Assembly (NCBI GenBank): GCA_019118725.1
Contig: DWYO01000178.1
Location: 1-13,559 of the forward strand
Length of the DNA: 13,559 bases
Source: Candidatus Parabacteroides intestinavium
GTDB lineage: Bacteria > Bacteroidota > Bacteroidia > Bacteroidales > Tannerellaceae
Direction: 5' to 3'
Shown in pieces: positions 13,434 to 13,559 of the stretch. Position numbers and translations under genes: made by a program. The notes under the pieces were generated by a model. That model ran no database searches, was not told the origin of the DNA, and saw only the letters and a program-made list of their open reading frames with translations. Position 1 is the stretch's first letter; each line of letters starts with the position of its first letter.

Positions 13434-13559
13434 ACCCAAATCGGTCATTAGACTTTGGGTAGATTGCCCTCTTATGTCTTGCGGATTGCTTTTCGGCTTG
13501 CAGAAGGCGTAGCGGGCTACGTCGAGGCAAGTCGGGAAGCAAGATGCTGGCAGAAGGGG
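13434..13559. repeat. Second long palindromic element, upstream of the CPBP gene (runs off the edge)
   Basis: ACCCAAA (13434-13440) and TTTGGGT (13454-13460) form an outer hairpin. Further right, TGCTTTTCGGCTTGC (13487-13501) and GCAAGTCGGGAAGCA (13527-13541) are imperfect inverse arms around a perfect palindrome, CGTAGCGGGCTACG (13508-13521), again centred on GG. No reading frame is supported in 13392-13559. The element continues past the window end, so its full size is unknown. Confidence 0.65.

Overview
The window looks like a chromosomal segment from a gut-type Bacteroidales (Bacteroides/Parabacteroides-like). The reasons are Ser-type sulfatases beside a glycan-processing lipoprotein, an outer-membrane barrel of the carboxypeptidase-regulatory-domain/plug type, A-rich translation starts with poor Shine-Dalgarno sequences, and promoter-like boxes close to the Bacteroides TAnnTTTG -7 element. 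No rRNA, tRNA, CRISPR array, transposase or phage gene is visible. Species cannot be fixed from the sequence alone.

Region 1 (1-4094, +) is the 3' end of a surface-polysaccharide operon. It holds the end of a nucleotidyltransferase fused to a CobD/HisC-like PLP enzyme, an ornithine-cyclodeaminase/mu-crystallin family protein, a LicD-family phosphotransferase and a glycosyltransferase. The first three are joined by ATGA start/stop overlaps and the fourth follows after 5 bp. My reading, which is inference, is that the fusion makes a nucleotide-activated phospho-amino-alcohol or similar amino compound, LicD transfers it to a glycan, and the glycosyltransferase builds the acceptor. The result would be a zwitterionic or amine-decorated capsule or O-glycan.

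Region 2 (4095-7903) holds a convergent small-multidrug-resistance gene of the Gdx/SugE type (-). Divergent from it are two translationally coupled Ser-type sulfatases (+). This block is bracketed by two near-identical ~50-bp repeat elements in opposite orientation (4091-4141 and 7779-7826). Each overlaps the stop codon of the gene before it. A third, shorter relative lies in the sulfatase leader (4626-4659).

Region 3 (7904-9720, +) holds a CBM9-like protein without a signal peptide and a lipoprotein with a GH43-like beta-propeller, ending in a strong hairpin. With the sulfatases it forms a small sulfated-glycan processing module that lacks SusC/SusD inside the window.

Region 4 (9721-13559) holds an outer-membrane beta-barrel protein (+) and a convergent CPBP-family intramembrane protease (-). 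The protease gene is flanked on both sides by long imperfect palindromic repeats. The two repeats differ in sequence but share a plan: a short perfect palindrome centred on GG inside longer inverted arms.
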